Below, one piece after another: positions 49,370 to 58,727 of a stretch of DNA of 64,000 nt. Each line of letters starts with the position of its first letter. Position 1 is the stretch's first letter. The notes beneath the pieces are model-generated. The model made no database searches and was not told the DNA's origin. It saw only the letters and a program-made list of their open reading frames with translations. The stretch comes from Geoanaerobacter sp964528055 (GTDB lineage: Bacteria; Desulfobacterota; Desulfuromonadia; Geobacterales; DSM-12255), in assembly GCA_964528055.1 (NCBI GenBank), contig CAZGQM010000009.1, positions 62,001 to 126,000 on the forward strand. Direction: 5' to 3'. Position numbers and translations under genes: made by a program.

Positions 49370-50851
49370 ATGAAAAGTAAACCGTTGAACGAGACAGGAA
49401 AGGTGCAAGAGATGAAAACGAATCTGCTATTCATTATTACCGTTTCAATATTCACGCTTGTATCATGCAACTCAAGCTTTGCTTCAAGCGTTCTCCTGCA
49501 ATGGGACCCTAACACTGAGCTGGACCTGGCCGGATACAAGGTGTATTACAAGGCAGACTCTTCAGTAATGCCGTTTGACGGTATCGGTGCTACCGAAGGA
49601 GCAGCTCCGATAGATGTACGCAATCTGACCAAAACAACAATCAATGGTCTCGATCCTTCACGTGCATATAATTTTGCAATTACTGCCTATAACAGAGCTG
49701 GGATCGAAAGTTCCTACTCAAATATCGTAACTGTTCCTGAATCCATGCCACCATCTGCTGCAATCACCTCCCCGTCAAACACATCCAGCGTAACCGGGAT
49801 AGTTTCGGTTACCGCAACGGCCTCGGACAATGTTGGCGTCACTAAGGTTGAATTCTACCTCGACGGCGTTTTACAGTTTACAGACACCTCAACTCCATAT
49901 TTATTTTCCTGGAATACCTCATCGCTTACCGGCAACCATTCTCTGCTGGTTAAAGCGTATGACGCTGCTGGCAATGTTGGTCAAAGCAGTGCTGTACTAG
50001 TAACCGTCATCAAGGACACAACAGTCCCGACCGTATCAATAACAACACCTGTAAAAGGGGCTACTCTGCGCGGAACGGTGGCAATGAATGTCACTGCCAG
50101 TGACAATGTCGGTGTAACCAGGGTTGAATTCTTCGTCAATGGAGTGCTCAAAGCCGCGATGAATACTTCACCTTATACATTCAACTGGAATACATCCCCT
50201 GAAACCAATGGAAGCTACACACTTACAGCAAAAGCCTATGACAATGCCGGAAATATTGGGCAGGCCAGCAGCGTTATCGTAACTGTATTGAACGACAGCA
50301 CCCCTCCGGTTGTTGCAATCAGTTCACCGGTTACAGGAGCTAAAGTAAGCGGAACCGTTGCACTGTCTGCCACTGCTTCAGACAATGTTGCCGTCAGCAG
50401 GGTTGAATTCTACCAAAATGGCAAACTTCTGGCCAGCAGCAGTTCCGCTCCCTACAGGTTCAATTGGAACAGTACTGTTGTTGCAAACGGCTCATACATA
50501 TTTACCGCAAAGGCTTACGATTCATCAGGGAACATCGGGCAGTCAACCAACGTCAATCTGACGGTTTATAATCCTGTGGCTGATGTTACTCCGCCAACTA
50601 TTACATTCATTTCACCCAGCACGAATTATTCATACGGCCCCGACATCAGTATAAGTGCTACTGCAACCGATAATATAGCAGTAACAAAAATGGAACTTTA
50701 CATCGACAATATTCTTCAGATGTCGACAATCACCAGCGCAATCAGTACCAGTGTGAGCATTACAACCGGGCTCCATACAATCACAGTGAAAGCTTATGAC
50801 GCAGCAAATAACGTGACCTCATCATCAACATCTGTAAACAGATTCTTCTAA
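49370..50851 (+). CDS. Exported FN3/Ig-repeat surface protein under c-di-GMP control
   Basis: 493 residues from ATG at 49370, with AAAGGA eight bases upstream. A signal segment (MKTNLLFIITVSIFTLVSCN) ends with a possible lipobox LVSC. A fibronectin type III domain (about 40-125, WDPNTELDLAGYKVYYKA) is followed by four bacterial Ig-like repeats (about 128-493), each with a P-V-ITSP start, TASDNVGVTKVEFYLDG and SYTLTAKAYDNAGN. These are adhesion-type modules. The upstream riboswitch ties it to c-di-GMP, consistent with a biofilm or surface role. Confidence 0.88.
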   Translation: MKSKPLNETGKVQEMKTNLLFIITVSIFTLVSCNSSFASSVLLQWDPNTELDLAGYKVYYKADSSVMPFDGIGATEGAAPIDVRNLTKTTINGLDPSRAYNFAITAYNRAGIESSYSNIVTVPESMPPSAAITSPSNTSSVTGIVSVTATASDNVGVTKVEFYLDGVLQFTDTSTPYLFSWNTSSLTGNHSLLVKAYDAAGNVGQSSAVLVTVIKDTTVPTVSITTPVKGATLRGTVAMNVTASDNVGVTRVEFFVNGVLKAAMNTSPYTFNWNTSPETNGSYTLTAKAYDNAGNIGQASSVIVTVLNDSTPPVVAISSPVTGAKVSGTVALSATASDNVAVSRVEFYQNGKLLASSSSAPYRFNWNSTVVANGSYIFTAKAYDSSGNIGQSTNVNLTVYNPVADVTPPTITFISPSTNYSYGPDISISATATDNIAVTKMELYIDNILQMSTITSAISTSVSITTGLHTITVKAYDAANNVTSSSTSVNRFF

Positions 50852-50870
50852 ATCTTCTGTTCTGCCATAC

Positions 50871-50908
50871 AGAAAAAGGGCTCACGAGATATCTCGGGCC
50901 CTTTTTCT
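50871..50908 (+). terminator. Intrinsic terminator after the surface-protein gene
   Basis: AGAAAAAGGGC (50871-50881) and GCCCTTTTTCT (50898-50908) pair, with an inner GAGAT/ATCTC stem; the T-run is part of the stem. Works in either direction. Confidence 0.8.
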
Positions 50909-51033
50909 GTACCAGGACGTTTGATTCCGGATGATTATCGACAATTCCAGGTTGACTTTCCATAAGCAAGCGGCGAAAATCTGAAGGTTTCTGGTACAGA
51001 CATTCGTACCAAATTTCCAGTGAGGAGCCTATT

Positions 51034-52491
51034 GTGCAGATACTCTTCGGAACCGACGGCTGGCGTGGGGTTATCGCCCGTGAATTCACCTTTGAAAATC
51101 TCGCGCTTGTTGCTCAGGCTACAATGGATTATCTGCATCGCGAGGGACTTGCGAAACAGGGCCTTGTGATCGGCCATGACCGTCGATTCCTTTCTCGTGA
51201 ATTTGCCGAACATGTGGCGCAAGTCGCCACTGGAAATGGTATAAGTGTCTGGCTGACAGATGACTATGCTCCTACACCGGCAGTTTCATGGGCAGTCCAT
51301 GAGAAGCAGGCTGGAGCAGGAATCATGATAACAGCCAGCCACAATCCTGCCATCTATAACGGCTTCAAGGTTAAGGAAGCATTTGGCGGCTCCGCAAGAC
51401 CCTCAACGACAAAAGTCCTGGAAAGATTGGTTGCTGAAAACCTCGCTTCGGGAAGAGAGATTAAAAGGATCCCGTTGGCTCAGGCCGTATCTTCCGGAAT
51501 GGTGACTCTATTTGACGCAACAGCCGGTTACCTCGCTCAACTCGGTAGCTACGTCGACCTGAATCTCATAAATAAGGCAAATATCCCAGTTGTAGTTGAC
51601 ACAATGTTCGGCGCTGGCAGTGGTTTTCTGACACGTCTTCTGCATCAGGCAACAGAAATTCATTCCGAATATAACCCAGGTTTTGGTAGTGCCCCACCTG
51701 AACCGACCGAAGATCATCTGACGGAACTTGCCAGCCTGGTAAAGAGCGGCTCCTACCGAGTCGGACTCGCATTAGATGGTGACGCAGACCGAATCGGAGC
51801 TGTGGACGAAACAGGCTCCTTTTTCTCGTCCCATATGATTTTTACGGTACTGCTACGCCACCTTTATGAACGCAAGGGATTACGCGGGGGCGTTGTAAAA
51901 ACCGTATCCACGACGCGTATGATTGACCTTTTGGCTGAAAGGTATGGCCTGGAGATATTCGAGACACCGATCGGGTTTAAGCATATCTGTGAACTGATGA
52001 TGGCACACGACATCCTGATGGGGGGTGAAGAGTCAGGGGGGCTCGGAGTCAAGGGGCACATTCCGGAACGAGACGGCATCCTGATGGGGCTCCTTCTTCT
52101 AGAAGCCATGGCCATGTCAGGCAAGGGACTGCGACAACTCCTACACGAGACCATGGATGAAATAGGCCACTTTTATTACCGTCGCATCGATCTTCCCATC
52201 AAGCAGGCCGACAAGGCAGAGCTTATTGCCCGACTTACTAACGACTCTCCCTCACTAATTGGTGGGCAGACGGTTTCATCAACAAATTTCAGTGACGGTT
52301 TCAAGTTTATATTTGCCGACAATTCCTGGCTTCTTATCCGCCCATCAGGAACAGAACCGGTTCTGAGACTCTATAGTGAGGCACAAGATCCAGCCGTTGT
52401 TGAACGACTTCTCACGGCTTCACAAAAGCTGGCTGAAGGATCCGGCAACCCCCGTCTGATTGAGAAATTTCAGGAAGTTGCCTCCCGATAG
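51034..52491 (+). CDS. Phosphohexomutase (phosphoglucomutase/phosphomannomutase family)
   Basis: Protein of 485 residues starting with GTG, with GAGGAG upstream. The family motifs are FGTDGWRGVIA at the N-terminus, ITASHNPAIYNG near 105 (phosphoserine loop), LDGDADRIGAVD near 250 (metal site) and GEESGGLG and PSGTEPVLRLYSEA further on. It interconverts hexose-1- and hexose-6-phosphates, supplying sugar nucleotides for polysaccharide. It is followed five bases later by the J-domain protein, so the two are likely co-transcribed. Confidence 0.93.
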   Translation: MQILFGTDGWRGVIAREFTFENLALVAQATMDYLHREGLAKQGLVIGHDRRFLSREFAEHVAQVATGNGISVWLTDDYAPTPAVSWAVHEKQAGAGIMITASHNPAIYNGFKVKEAFGGSARPSTTKVLERLVAENLASGREIKRIPLAQAVSSGMVTLFDATAGYLAQLGSYVDLNLINKANIPVVVDTMFGAGSGFLTRLLHQATEIHSEYNPGFGSAPPEPTEDHLTELASLVKSGSYRVGLALDGDADRIGAVDETGSFFSSHMIFTVLLRHLYERKGLRGGVVKTVSTTRMIDLLAERYGLEIFETPIGFKHICELMMAHDILMGGEESGGLGVKGHIPERDGILMGLLLLEAMAMSGKGLRQLLHETMDEIGHFYYRRIDLPIKQADKAELIARLTNDSPSLIGGQTVSSTNFSDGFKFIFADNSWLLIRPSGTEPVLRLYSEAQDPAVVERLLTASQKLAEGSGNPRLIEKFQEVASR

Positions 52492-52496
52492 CTTTT

Positions 52497-53822
52497 ATGC
52501 ATACCAATTACCGCCCAAAACTTCCTGAGGAGATTGAGCTTGAAAACAAGCAGGCAGAACTTGCTCGTCTCAAAGTCAAGCATTCGGCGCACCAAGCAAT
52601 ACTGGACCGATTGAAAAGTGAACTTCGGCTGTTTGAAAAAGTATACGATCAGGTCATAGGTCTGCGTATTGCAGAGCTGAAAAGCCTTGAATCTCGTTTA
52701 AATGCCCTAGATAAGGGCTTACCTGAAATGCCGGACGAATCATCTTCAACTTCTGAAGGGGAGTGGAGCGGCCACCTGCACGCTACCGACCTGCTGGGTG
52801 AAGATGATACGCAGTCTGTTGTGATCGAGCGTAAAAGTCTTAAGGCTCTTTACCGAGAGCTGGCAAAATCGATACATCCGGATCTCGCCCTGAGTGAGGA
52901 TGAGCGTGTAAGAAGACAGAAATTGATGGCATTTGCCAACTGTGCCTATGCTGAGGGAAATCGACAAGCCCTTTTGGATATCCTGAAGGAGTGGGAACAG
53001 AGCCAAGAAAAGGCCAGCGGAAAGGATATTGGCGCCGAATTAGTTAAGATAATTAGGCTAATATCTACTATACGCGAAGAGATTCATCGCGTTGACAGCC
53101 AAATCGAGGAGCTCAAATCAACAGACACCTGTATGTTCAAAGTTCGTGTGGATGAAGCGGTCGGAAAAGGGATTGACCTCCTTGCAGAGATGGCTGCCAC
53201 TGTAGACCTCAACATAGCGAATGCCCGAAAACGACTCTCCGGCTTAAAGGGTGAGTGTGAGCCTTTTGAGACCCAAAGTTCGCAGCTTGATAACCGCGTC
53301 ATACGTTTTCCGACAGACGTACCTTGCGGGGTACTATATGTCCGCAAGAAAAGCTCTGCAAATTACTGTGACTGGCAAGAGCTCTGCATTGCCAGGGGAG
53401 CCAGAACTATACCTCTTGGCATGGCAGTACGTCTTGACGTAAGGGGGGACAGTGCAACAGATCTGCAATTTCTGAAAGAGTTGCTACCAGACGACCTTCA
53501 GTCCCTGTTTATGTACGAGATAAGCGACGTTACCCTTGGATGTATCGGCCACTTGATCGGACTTGAGGAGATGTACCTATCAGATTCTACTGTCACGGAT
53601 AAAGGCCTCTGGAAGCTTTCCACACTCACTGAACTCAAGCGAATTTATCTTTATCACACCGACATCACGGATGCAGGACTGGTTGCGCTCTACAGCCTGA
53701 AAAAGCTATCGCAGTTTACCTGTAGCGGGACTCAGATCACAGATTCAGGGCTCGAAAGACTTCAACAGACGATCCCCGGCATCAAGACCCTCAATTTCCC
53801 CTGGCGCTACGGGAAAAAATAG
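52497..53822 (+). CDS. J-domain protein with C-terminal leucine-rich repeats
   Basis: Protein of 441 residues of a family I do not recognise as a whole. The N-terminus is coiled coil (about 12-70). A J domain with the HPD motif follows (LYRELAKSIHPDLALSEDER, about 118-170). A second coiled coil lies at about 185-260. The C-terminus has several leucine-rich-like repeats (LIGLEEMYLSDSTVTDKGLW, LTELKRIYLYHTDITDAGL, LKKLSQFTCSGTQITDSGL). It probably recruits DnaK to a target bound by the repeats. Starts five bases after the mutase stop. Confidence 0.8.
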   Translation: MHTNYRPKLPEEIELENKQAELARLKVKHSAHQAILDRLKSELRLFEKVYDQVIGLRIAELKSLESRLNALDKGLPEMPDESSSTSEGEWSGHLHATDLLGEDDTQSVVIERKSLKALYRELAKSIHPDLALSEDERVRRQKLMAFANCAYAEGNRQALLDILKEWEQSQEKASGKDIGAELVKIIRLISTIREEIHRVDSQIEELKSTDTCMFKVRVDEAVGKGIDLLAEMAATVDLNIANARKRLSGLKGECEPFETQSSQLDNRVIRFPTDVPCGVLYVRKKSSANYCDWQELCIARGARTIPLGMAVRLDVRGDSATDLQFLKELLPDDLQSLFMYEISDVTLGCIGHLIGLEEMYLSDSTVTDKGLWKLSTLTELKRIYLYHTDITDAGLVALYSLKKLSQFTCSGTQITDSGLERLQQTIPGIKTLNFPWRYGKK

Positions 53823-54074
53823 CTGACAGCCCTTTACCAAAACTCCTTCACTCTACCTGAAATAAATATTTTTCAATAGACTGTAAAGATTGGATCAGTG
53901 CGCTATACTATATACAGGTAGCTACCTGTAACAAGACTGATCTGGAAAGGAGGATACCATTATAGAGGATACTCCACCGGGCAGGACAATTACATGCAGA
54001 GCAGGACTTGACCGGCCATAAACAGCAGAGTCGGTTTAATCCCATGACATGGGAACAGCTACGTTCATACAAAG

Positions 54075-54098
54075 AGGCCCGCCGAAACTGGCGGGCCT
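54075..54098. terminator. Bidirectional terminator between convergent genes
   Basis: AGGCCCGCC (54075-54083) and GGCGGGCCT (54090-54098) pair, with T or A runs on both sides. It separates the plus-strand J-domain gene from hemE on the minus strand. Confidence 0.85.
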
Positions 54099-54117
54099 TT
54101 CACTTTCAACGATAATT

Positions 54118-55140
54118 CTATTTCTGCGACAATCGGTGCACACACTCAACCATGAATATCGCCTTCTCCGGTGAGACTGTCGGCAGAATGCCGTGACCAA
54201 GATTGAAGATGTGTCCGGGTCGACCGGCGTTTTCGTCCAATATCCGCTTAACTTCTTTCTCAATGACCTCTTTGGGGGCATAGAGTATGGTTGGATCCAG
54301 GTTCCCCTGTACTGCCATCTTCTGTCCGAGAACATCGCGGGCCTTTCCAAGATTGGTATGCCAGTCAAGTCCCATTACATCACCGCCCGCCTTCTGCACC
54401 GAATCCAGCATGGTGCCGGCACCCTTTACGAAGTGGATGACCGGCGTTTCCATCCTGTTCAAACCGTTGATCAGCTTTGTAGTATAAGGGAGGACATACT
54501 GCTCGTAGTCGGTCGGAGAAAGGATTCCTCCCCAGGTATCGAATATCTGGATAGCCTGTGCGCCTGCCTTTATCTGGGCGTTCAGGTATTCCATATCCAT
54601 CATGGTAATCTTTTCCATAAGAGCGGCGTAGACCTCGGGAGCCTTGTACATCATCTCCTTGATCTTCGCAAAGTCCTTAGATCCCTTCCCTTCAACCATA
54701 TAGCAGGCCAAAGTGAACGGAGCACCACCGAAACCGATAAGAGGTACCTTCGTTGCCAACTCGCGGCGTAGAATCTTGATCGTCTCAAGGACGTAGGGTA
54801 CGTCCTGTTCCATCTCGGGGATCCGAAGGGCCTCGACGTCCGCCATGGTACGGATCGGGTGCTCGAAGACAGGCCCAGGAACGAAGTCAAGTTTCATCCC
54901 CATCGGCTCAACCGGGGTCAGGATGTCGGAGAATAGAATGGCTGCATCGACCTTGAGGATCTCCACAGGCTGTATGGTGACCTCTGCGGCCAGTTCAGGA
55001 CTCTTGCAGAGCTCCAGAAAGGTGCATTTGCTGCGGACCCGCATGTAGTCGGGAAGATAGCGGCCGGCTTGACGCATGAGCCATACAGGGGTTCGGTCTA
55101 CCGGCTTGCCCCAGCAGGCATCGAGAAAACGTGTATTCAT
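54118..55140 (-). CDS. hemE: Uroporphyrinogen decarboxylase
   Basis: Protein of 340 residues. It begins MNTRFLDACWGKPVDRTPVW followed by LMRQAGRYLPDYMRVR, the substrate-binding signature, and has LILFSDILTPVEPMG-type and GFGGAPFTLACYMVEG segments (about 65 and 140). It converts uroporphyrinogen III to coproporphyrinogen III. Upstream on the same strand lies a radical SAM gene of the AhbD type, consistent with haem synthesis. A GAGGA precedes the start. Confidence 0.96.
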   Translation of the reverse strand: MNTRFLDACWGKPVDRTPVWLMRQAGRYLPDYMRVRSKCTFLELCKSPELAAEVTIQPVEILKVDAAILFSDILTPVEPMGMKLDFVPGPVFEHPIRTMADVEALRIPEMEQDVPYVLETIKILRRELATKVPLIGFGGAPFTLACYMVEGKGSKDFAKIKEMMYKAPEVYAALMEKITMMDMEYLNAQIKAGAQAIQIFDTWGGILSPTDYEQYVLPYTTKLINGLNRMETPVIHFVKGAGTMLDSVQKAGGDVMGLDWHTNLGKARDVLGQKMAVQGNLDPTILYAPKEVIEKEVKRILDENAGRPGHIFNLGHGILPTVSPEKAIFMVECVHRLSQK

Positions 55141-55308
55141 GAATATTCCTCCTCAGGATTATTGTTCGCTTGATTTAAAAGACTATGATGAGCGGTCGTG
55201 GATTTTTCGCAAGGTCAAGGCGCCAAGGAAGAGCGCGGAGGCGTGGCAACGCCACGTCGCACAAGCAACGACACAGGCAACGCCGAGATTGCGGAAAAGC
55301 CGCGACCG

Positions 55309-56379
55309 TTAACTCCTCTGTTGCATCTTAATCGGCACGTAATTGCAGAAAGGCTCTTCTTCCATGTAATCCCCATACACAGCATCGGCCCTGGCGCGAC
55401 AACCGCCACAGACGTTTATGAATTCACATTCGCCGCACTTCCCCTTGTAGGCCTTGAAATTGCGAAGATCCCTGAATATTTCGGAATTTTCCCAGATCTC
55501 ACGGAAGGGGGTAATTTTGACGTTGCCAGCGGTGCGATGGAAATAGGAACAGGGCTTTACATTTCCGAAACAGTCTATGAGACAGATGGTCTGAGCCGCA
55601 ATGCACCCCTTGCCGCCGCCAGTGGAGAAGGTAAGAGAACGACGCTCGAATTTTATCCCTTCAGCCTTGGCCTTTTGAGGTACGATTCGGTAGTAGTGAG
55701 GGGCGCACGTGGGGCGCATCAGTAAATCGTCTTCCAGTTTCTCCTGCTGGTAATGCCAATCAAGGATCTCTTCGTAATCCTCCTTGGTGATAAGCTCACT
55801 CATGATCTCCTCACCACGGCCGGTCGGAACTATCATGAACATATACCAGGCAGTAGCCCCTAGTGACTTGGCTACCTTAAAGGTATTGGCAATATCGTGC
55901 TGGTTTCGCTTGGTGAATGATGAATTTACAAGGAATTTCTGACCATGTCTGCGAAAATGTTCGGCTGCATTCAACACCCCTTGAAAGGCGCCGGGACAGG
56001 AGCGGAAATCATCATGAACTTCTGCAGTTGAGCCGTCAAGGGAAAGAGAGACCATCTTTATGTCGGCCTTTTTCATCTTAAGGCACACTTCATCGGTAAC
56101 CAAGGCGCCATTAGTGGCCATGCACATACGCAGTCCCAGCGATGTGCCATATTCGGCCAGTTCAAAGATATCCTCCCGAAGCAGCGGCTCTCCGCCTGAC
56201 AGAACAACCACCGGCTTGGAGAAGTCGGCGATTTCCTTAAGTAGCTTCTTACCTTCATCTGTTGTGAAATCCCCTTCTGAGGAGGTCATATCAGACGAAC
56301 AGCGACAATGGACACATTTCAGGTTGCATTTCTGTGTAGTTTCCCAGGCAACCCATTTTGGGATAAACTCTTCAGCCAT
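55309..56379 (-). CDS. AhbD-like radical SAM/SPASM protein
   Basis: Protein of 356 residues. The radical SAM motif is CNLKCVHCRCSS (near 18); the C-terminal SPASM-type cysteines include CIAAQTICLIDC with CSYF, and CGECEFINVCGGCRARAD near 320. Closest in appearance to AhbC/AhbD and NirJ, enzymes of alternative haem or haem d1 synthesis. Being next to hemE, AhbD, which converts Fe-coproporphyrin to haem b by decarboxylation, is the likeliest role. About 170 bases separate the two genes. Confidence 0.8.
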   Translation of the reverse strand: MAEEFIPKWVAWETTQKCNLKCVHCRCSSDMTSSEGDFTTDEGKKLLKEIADFSKPVVVLSGGEPLLREDIFELAEYGTSLGLRMCMATNGALVTDEVCLKMKKADIKMVSLSLDGSTAEVHDDFRSCPGAFQGVLNAAEHFRRHGQKFLVNSSFTKRNQHDIANTFKVAKSLGATAWYMFMIVPTGRGEEIMSELITKEDYEEILDWHYQQEKLEDDLLMRPTCAPHYYRIVPQKAKAEGIKFERRSLTFSTGGGKGCIAAQTICLIDCFGNVKPCSYFHRTAGNVKITPFREIWENSEIFRDLRNFKAYKGKCGECEFINVCGGCRARADAVYGDYMEEEPFCNYVPIKMQQRS

Positions 56380-56468
56380 GTATTTCTCCAGTACAACAAG
56401 TATCAGGAAATCCTACTATGAAATTGCGTAACTACTCAAGTAGAAACGCTCACGGTCAAGATATGTCT

Positions 56469-58697
56469 CTAATGCGCATAGTATCTATCATCAAGTGGTC
56501 CGGAATCCATATTTGCATGGGCAGTTTCGTAATCCATCGGAAAGAGCAGGGCAAAGAGGCTACCACGACCACCTGGGCCTTCAGTGACCCAAACCAGACC
56601 GCCATGCGCCTCCATGATCCCCTTTACGATTGAAAGTCCAAGTCCTGAGCCCTTGGACATGAATTCGGTCTTGCCTGATGAGTGATAGGCAATGTCCCCA
56701 ACACCGTAAAATTTCTCAAAAACCCTTAGCCGCTCCTCAGTGGGGATCCCAACCCCATTGTCGCAGACATCGAATCGATAGTAAAGCTCAGCTCTATTCA
56801 GTCCCCGGGGAAATGCAGGGTAAAATTCCGTAAGGACCGGCGTATCAGCAATCACCTCAGCCCTACTAACAAATCTTCCCATGAGAATCAGTTCTCCACC
56901 GTCAGGGGTGAACTTAATGGCATTTTCCAAAAGGTTACGGATCACAAGCTTCGCAAATCCATCATCAACCGGCACCGGTTTTTCATCTCCAAGGATCTGT
57001 ACAGTTATTTGACGTTTGGATAATGGTAAGGAAAAACTGTCATACACATCACGTGCCATGGAAATCAGATTATGAGGGTGCTTATGCAGCACAACCCCCT
57101 TTGCCTCGATCCTGGAAATGGAAAGCAGATCATCGACTAGATTTTTTAACTGTACTACACCCTCGTGAACGGACGAAAATATATCATGCTGTTCACTACT
57201 AAGTTGTAACCCACTGTACTTGAGAAGAAACTCAACCCCTCCGAGAATCGATGTTATAGGGGTCTTCAGTTCATGCGATGCCATTCCGATAAAACTGTTC
57301 TTTGCTCGGTTGAGTCGGTCCAGCTCGATATTGGCCAGCTTTACCTCATGCAGGTTCTCTCGGAGCGCTTTTCTGCTGCGCTGCAGCTCTGCAGCTTTCT
57401 CCTTCATCTGAGCATAGAGCATATGGTTCTCAATGAAAACCGCTAACTGGCTCCCGATGGAGGTGAGCAGGAAGACTTCACGGTCAGTAAAATTCTTTTC
57501 TGACTTATGGGCAACCATCAATACCCCGACGACTTCTGAACCAATCTTCAAGGGAACCGCACACCAGGCATGAATGCCAATCTCCTGAGCTGCTACAATC
57601 ACTTCCGGTGGCAGGTCCCTGCTGGCCAGAGCCCTGGCTTTGAACGGTTTGCCTGCCAGTACCTCCCCAACCCAGGGTGCATAGTTTAGAAGCTTTATGA
57701 TGGCTGGCTCGAAATCAGTGGAAAAGCCGAGTGAAGCCTTGAGTTTAAGTGTTCCTTTTTCCAGTAGATGGATGCTCGAAAAATCGATCCTGAGCATATT
57801 GTGAATCTGGAAGAGGACATCGTTAAGTATCTCTTTGGACTCACGCTCTGCATTGAGACGAAAGGCTATGGCATAAAGGGCGAGAAGTTCTCGATCGCTG
57901 ACCTGCTTTTCTTCCTCCATCCGTTTGCGCCTCGACACATCCTTGACAATATGCACCATGGCACTACGCACGGCATCATCCCGACATTCTGTATCTGCAC
58001 CTTGCATCAAGCAGCTGGTCACGGTAAACCAGCCGTTCAGGGAAGGAAAACGCAAATCCTCCATGCCGCTCTGCAGCCGCTCGGAGCATTTAAAGGCGCC
58101 ACCATCAGATGTCTTGTCACCGTAGAACAGATCGTCTATTTTTATCCCTATTATATTGGGGTAATCGGAATTGAAATATTCGATAACCCTTCTGTTGCAA
58201 CGTGTTATCACTCCATTGTAATCTGTAACCAGAATAAGGTCGGATACAGCGTCAAATACCGCTTCCCACTCAACCTTACCCATAAGAATCGCCTGCTCCG
58301 CCCTGTGCCGTCTCCTTCGCTCTTCCGCCTCGCGCATAGACCTGTCAACAGCAGGAACCAGCCTCGTAAGGTTGTCCTTCATCAGATAATCGGTTGCTCC
58401 GGCTTTCATGGCCGCAACCGCCTGATCTTCTCCGATCTTACCGGAAACGATCAGGAATGGCAGGTCCAGTCCACTTTCCCCCAATATTTTCAGTGCCTCT
58501 GTCGCACTAAAGCCCGGTAGTCGGAAATCTGAAATCAGCATGTCCCACGACTCCTCGGCCAGAGCACGGCGGAGCTCTATAGCAGTCTCCACGCGGCAAT
58601 ACCGGAGAAGATACCCCCCTGTACGCAATGCATGGAGGACAAGCAGCATGTCATCTTCTGCATCCTCTACAAACAAGACTTTCAGTTCTTGAGACAT
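56469..58697 (-). CDS. Receiver-PAS-GAF sensor histidine kinase
   Basis: Protein of 742 residues. An N-terminal receiver domain (1-125) has ISDFRLPGFSA (phosphorylated Asp near 53) and ends TDYLMKDNL, an atypical K-D. Then a PAS domain (about 150-260, LILVTDYNGVITRCNRRVIE), a GAF domain (about 285-425), a HisKA dimerisation helix with MASHELKTPITSIL near 480, and an ATPase domain (about 585-725, DVCDNGVGIP and GSGLGLSIVKGIMEAHGG). There is no transmembrane segment, so cytoplasmic. It is the last of three kinase genes in a row on the minus strand. Confidence 0.93.
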   Translation of the reverse strand: MSQELKVLFVEDAEDDMLLVLHALRTGGYLLRYCRVETAIELRRALAEESWDMLISDFRLPGFSATEALKILGESGLDLPFLIVSGKIGEDQAVAAMKAGATDYLMKDNLTRLVPAVDRSMREAEERRRRHRAEQAILMGKVEWEAVFDAVSDLILVTDYNGVITRCNRRVIEYFNSDYPNIIGIKIDDLFYGDKTSDGGAFKCSERLQSGMEDLRFPSLNGWFTVTSCLMQGADTECRDDAVRSAMVHIVKDVSRRKRMEEEKQVSDRELLALYAIAFRLNAERESKEILNDVLFQIHNMLRIDFSSIHLLEKGTLKLKASLGFSTDFEPAIIKLLNYAPWVGEVLAGKPFKARALASRDLPPEVIVAAQEIGIHAWCAVPLKIGSEVVGVLMVAHKSEKNFTDREVFLLTSIGSQLAVFIENHMLYAQMKEKAAELQRSRKALRENLHEVKLANIELDRLNRAKNSFIGMASHELKTPITSILGGVEFLLKYSGLQLSSEQHDIFSSVHEGVVQLKNLVDDLLSISRIEAKGVVLHKHPHNLISMARDVYDSFSLPLSKRQITVQILGDEKPVPVDDGFAKLVIRNLLENAIKFTPDGGELILMGRFVSRAEVIADTPVLTEFYPAFPRGLNRAELYYRFDVCDNGVGIPTEERLRVFEKFYGVGDIAYHSSGKTEFMSKGSGLGLSIVKGIMEAHGGLVWVTEGPGGRGSLFALLFPMDYETAHANMDSGPLDDRYYAH

Positions 58698-58727
58698 CCC
58701 CTACCCCCTGCTACTGTAACTGTTTCA

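Noticed and set aside
53823..54117. Possible leader ORF after the GGAAAGGAGGATACC motif near 53944
   Set aside because: A good Shine-Dalgarno is followed by no ATG/GTG/TTG at suitable distance; reading frames close within 20 codons.
55198..55725. Plus-strand frame of 175 codons opposite the radical SAM gene
   Set aside because: Its proline- and alanine-rich reading is the complement of the radical SAM C-terminus, which has the conserved cysteines.
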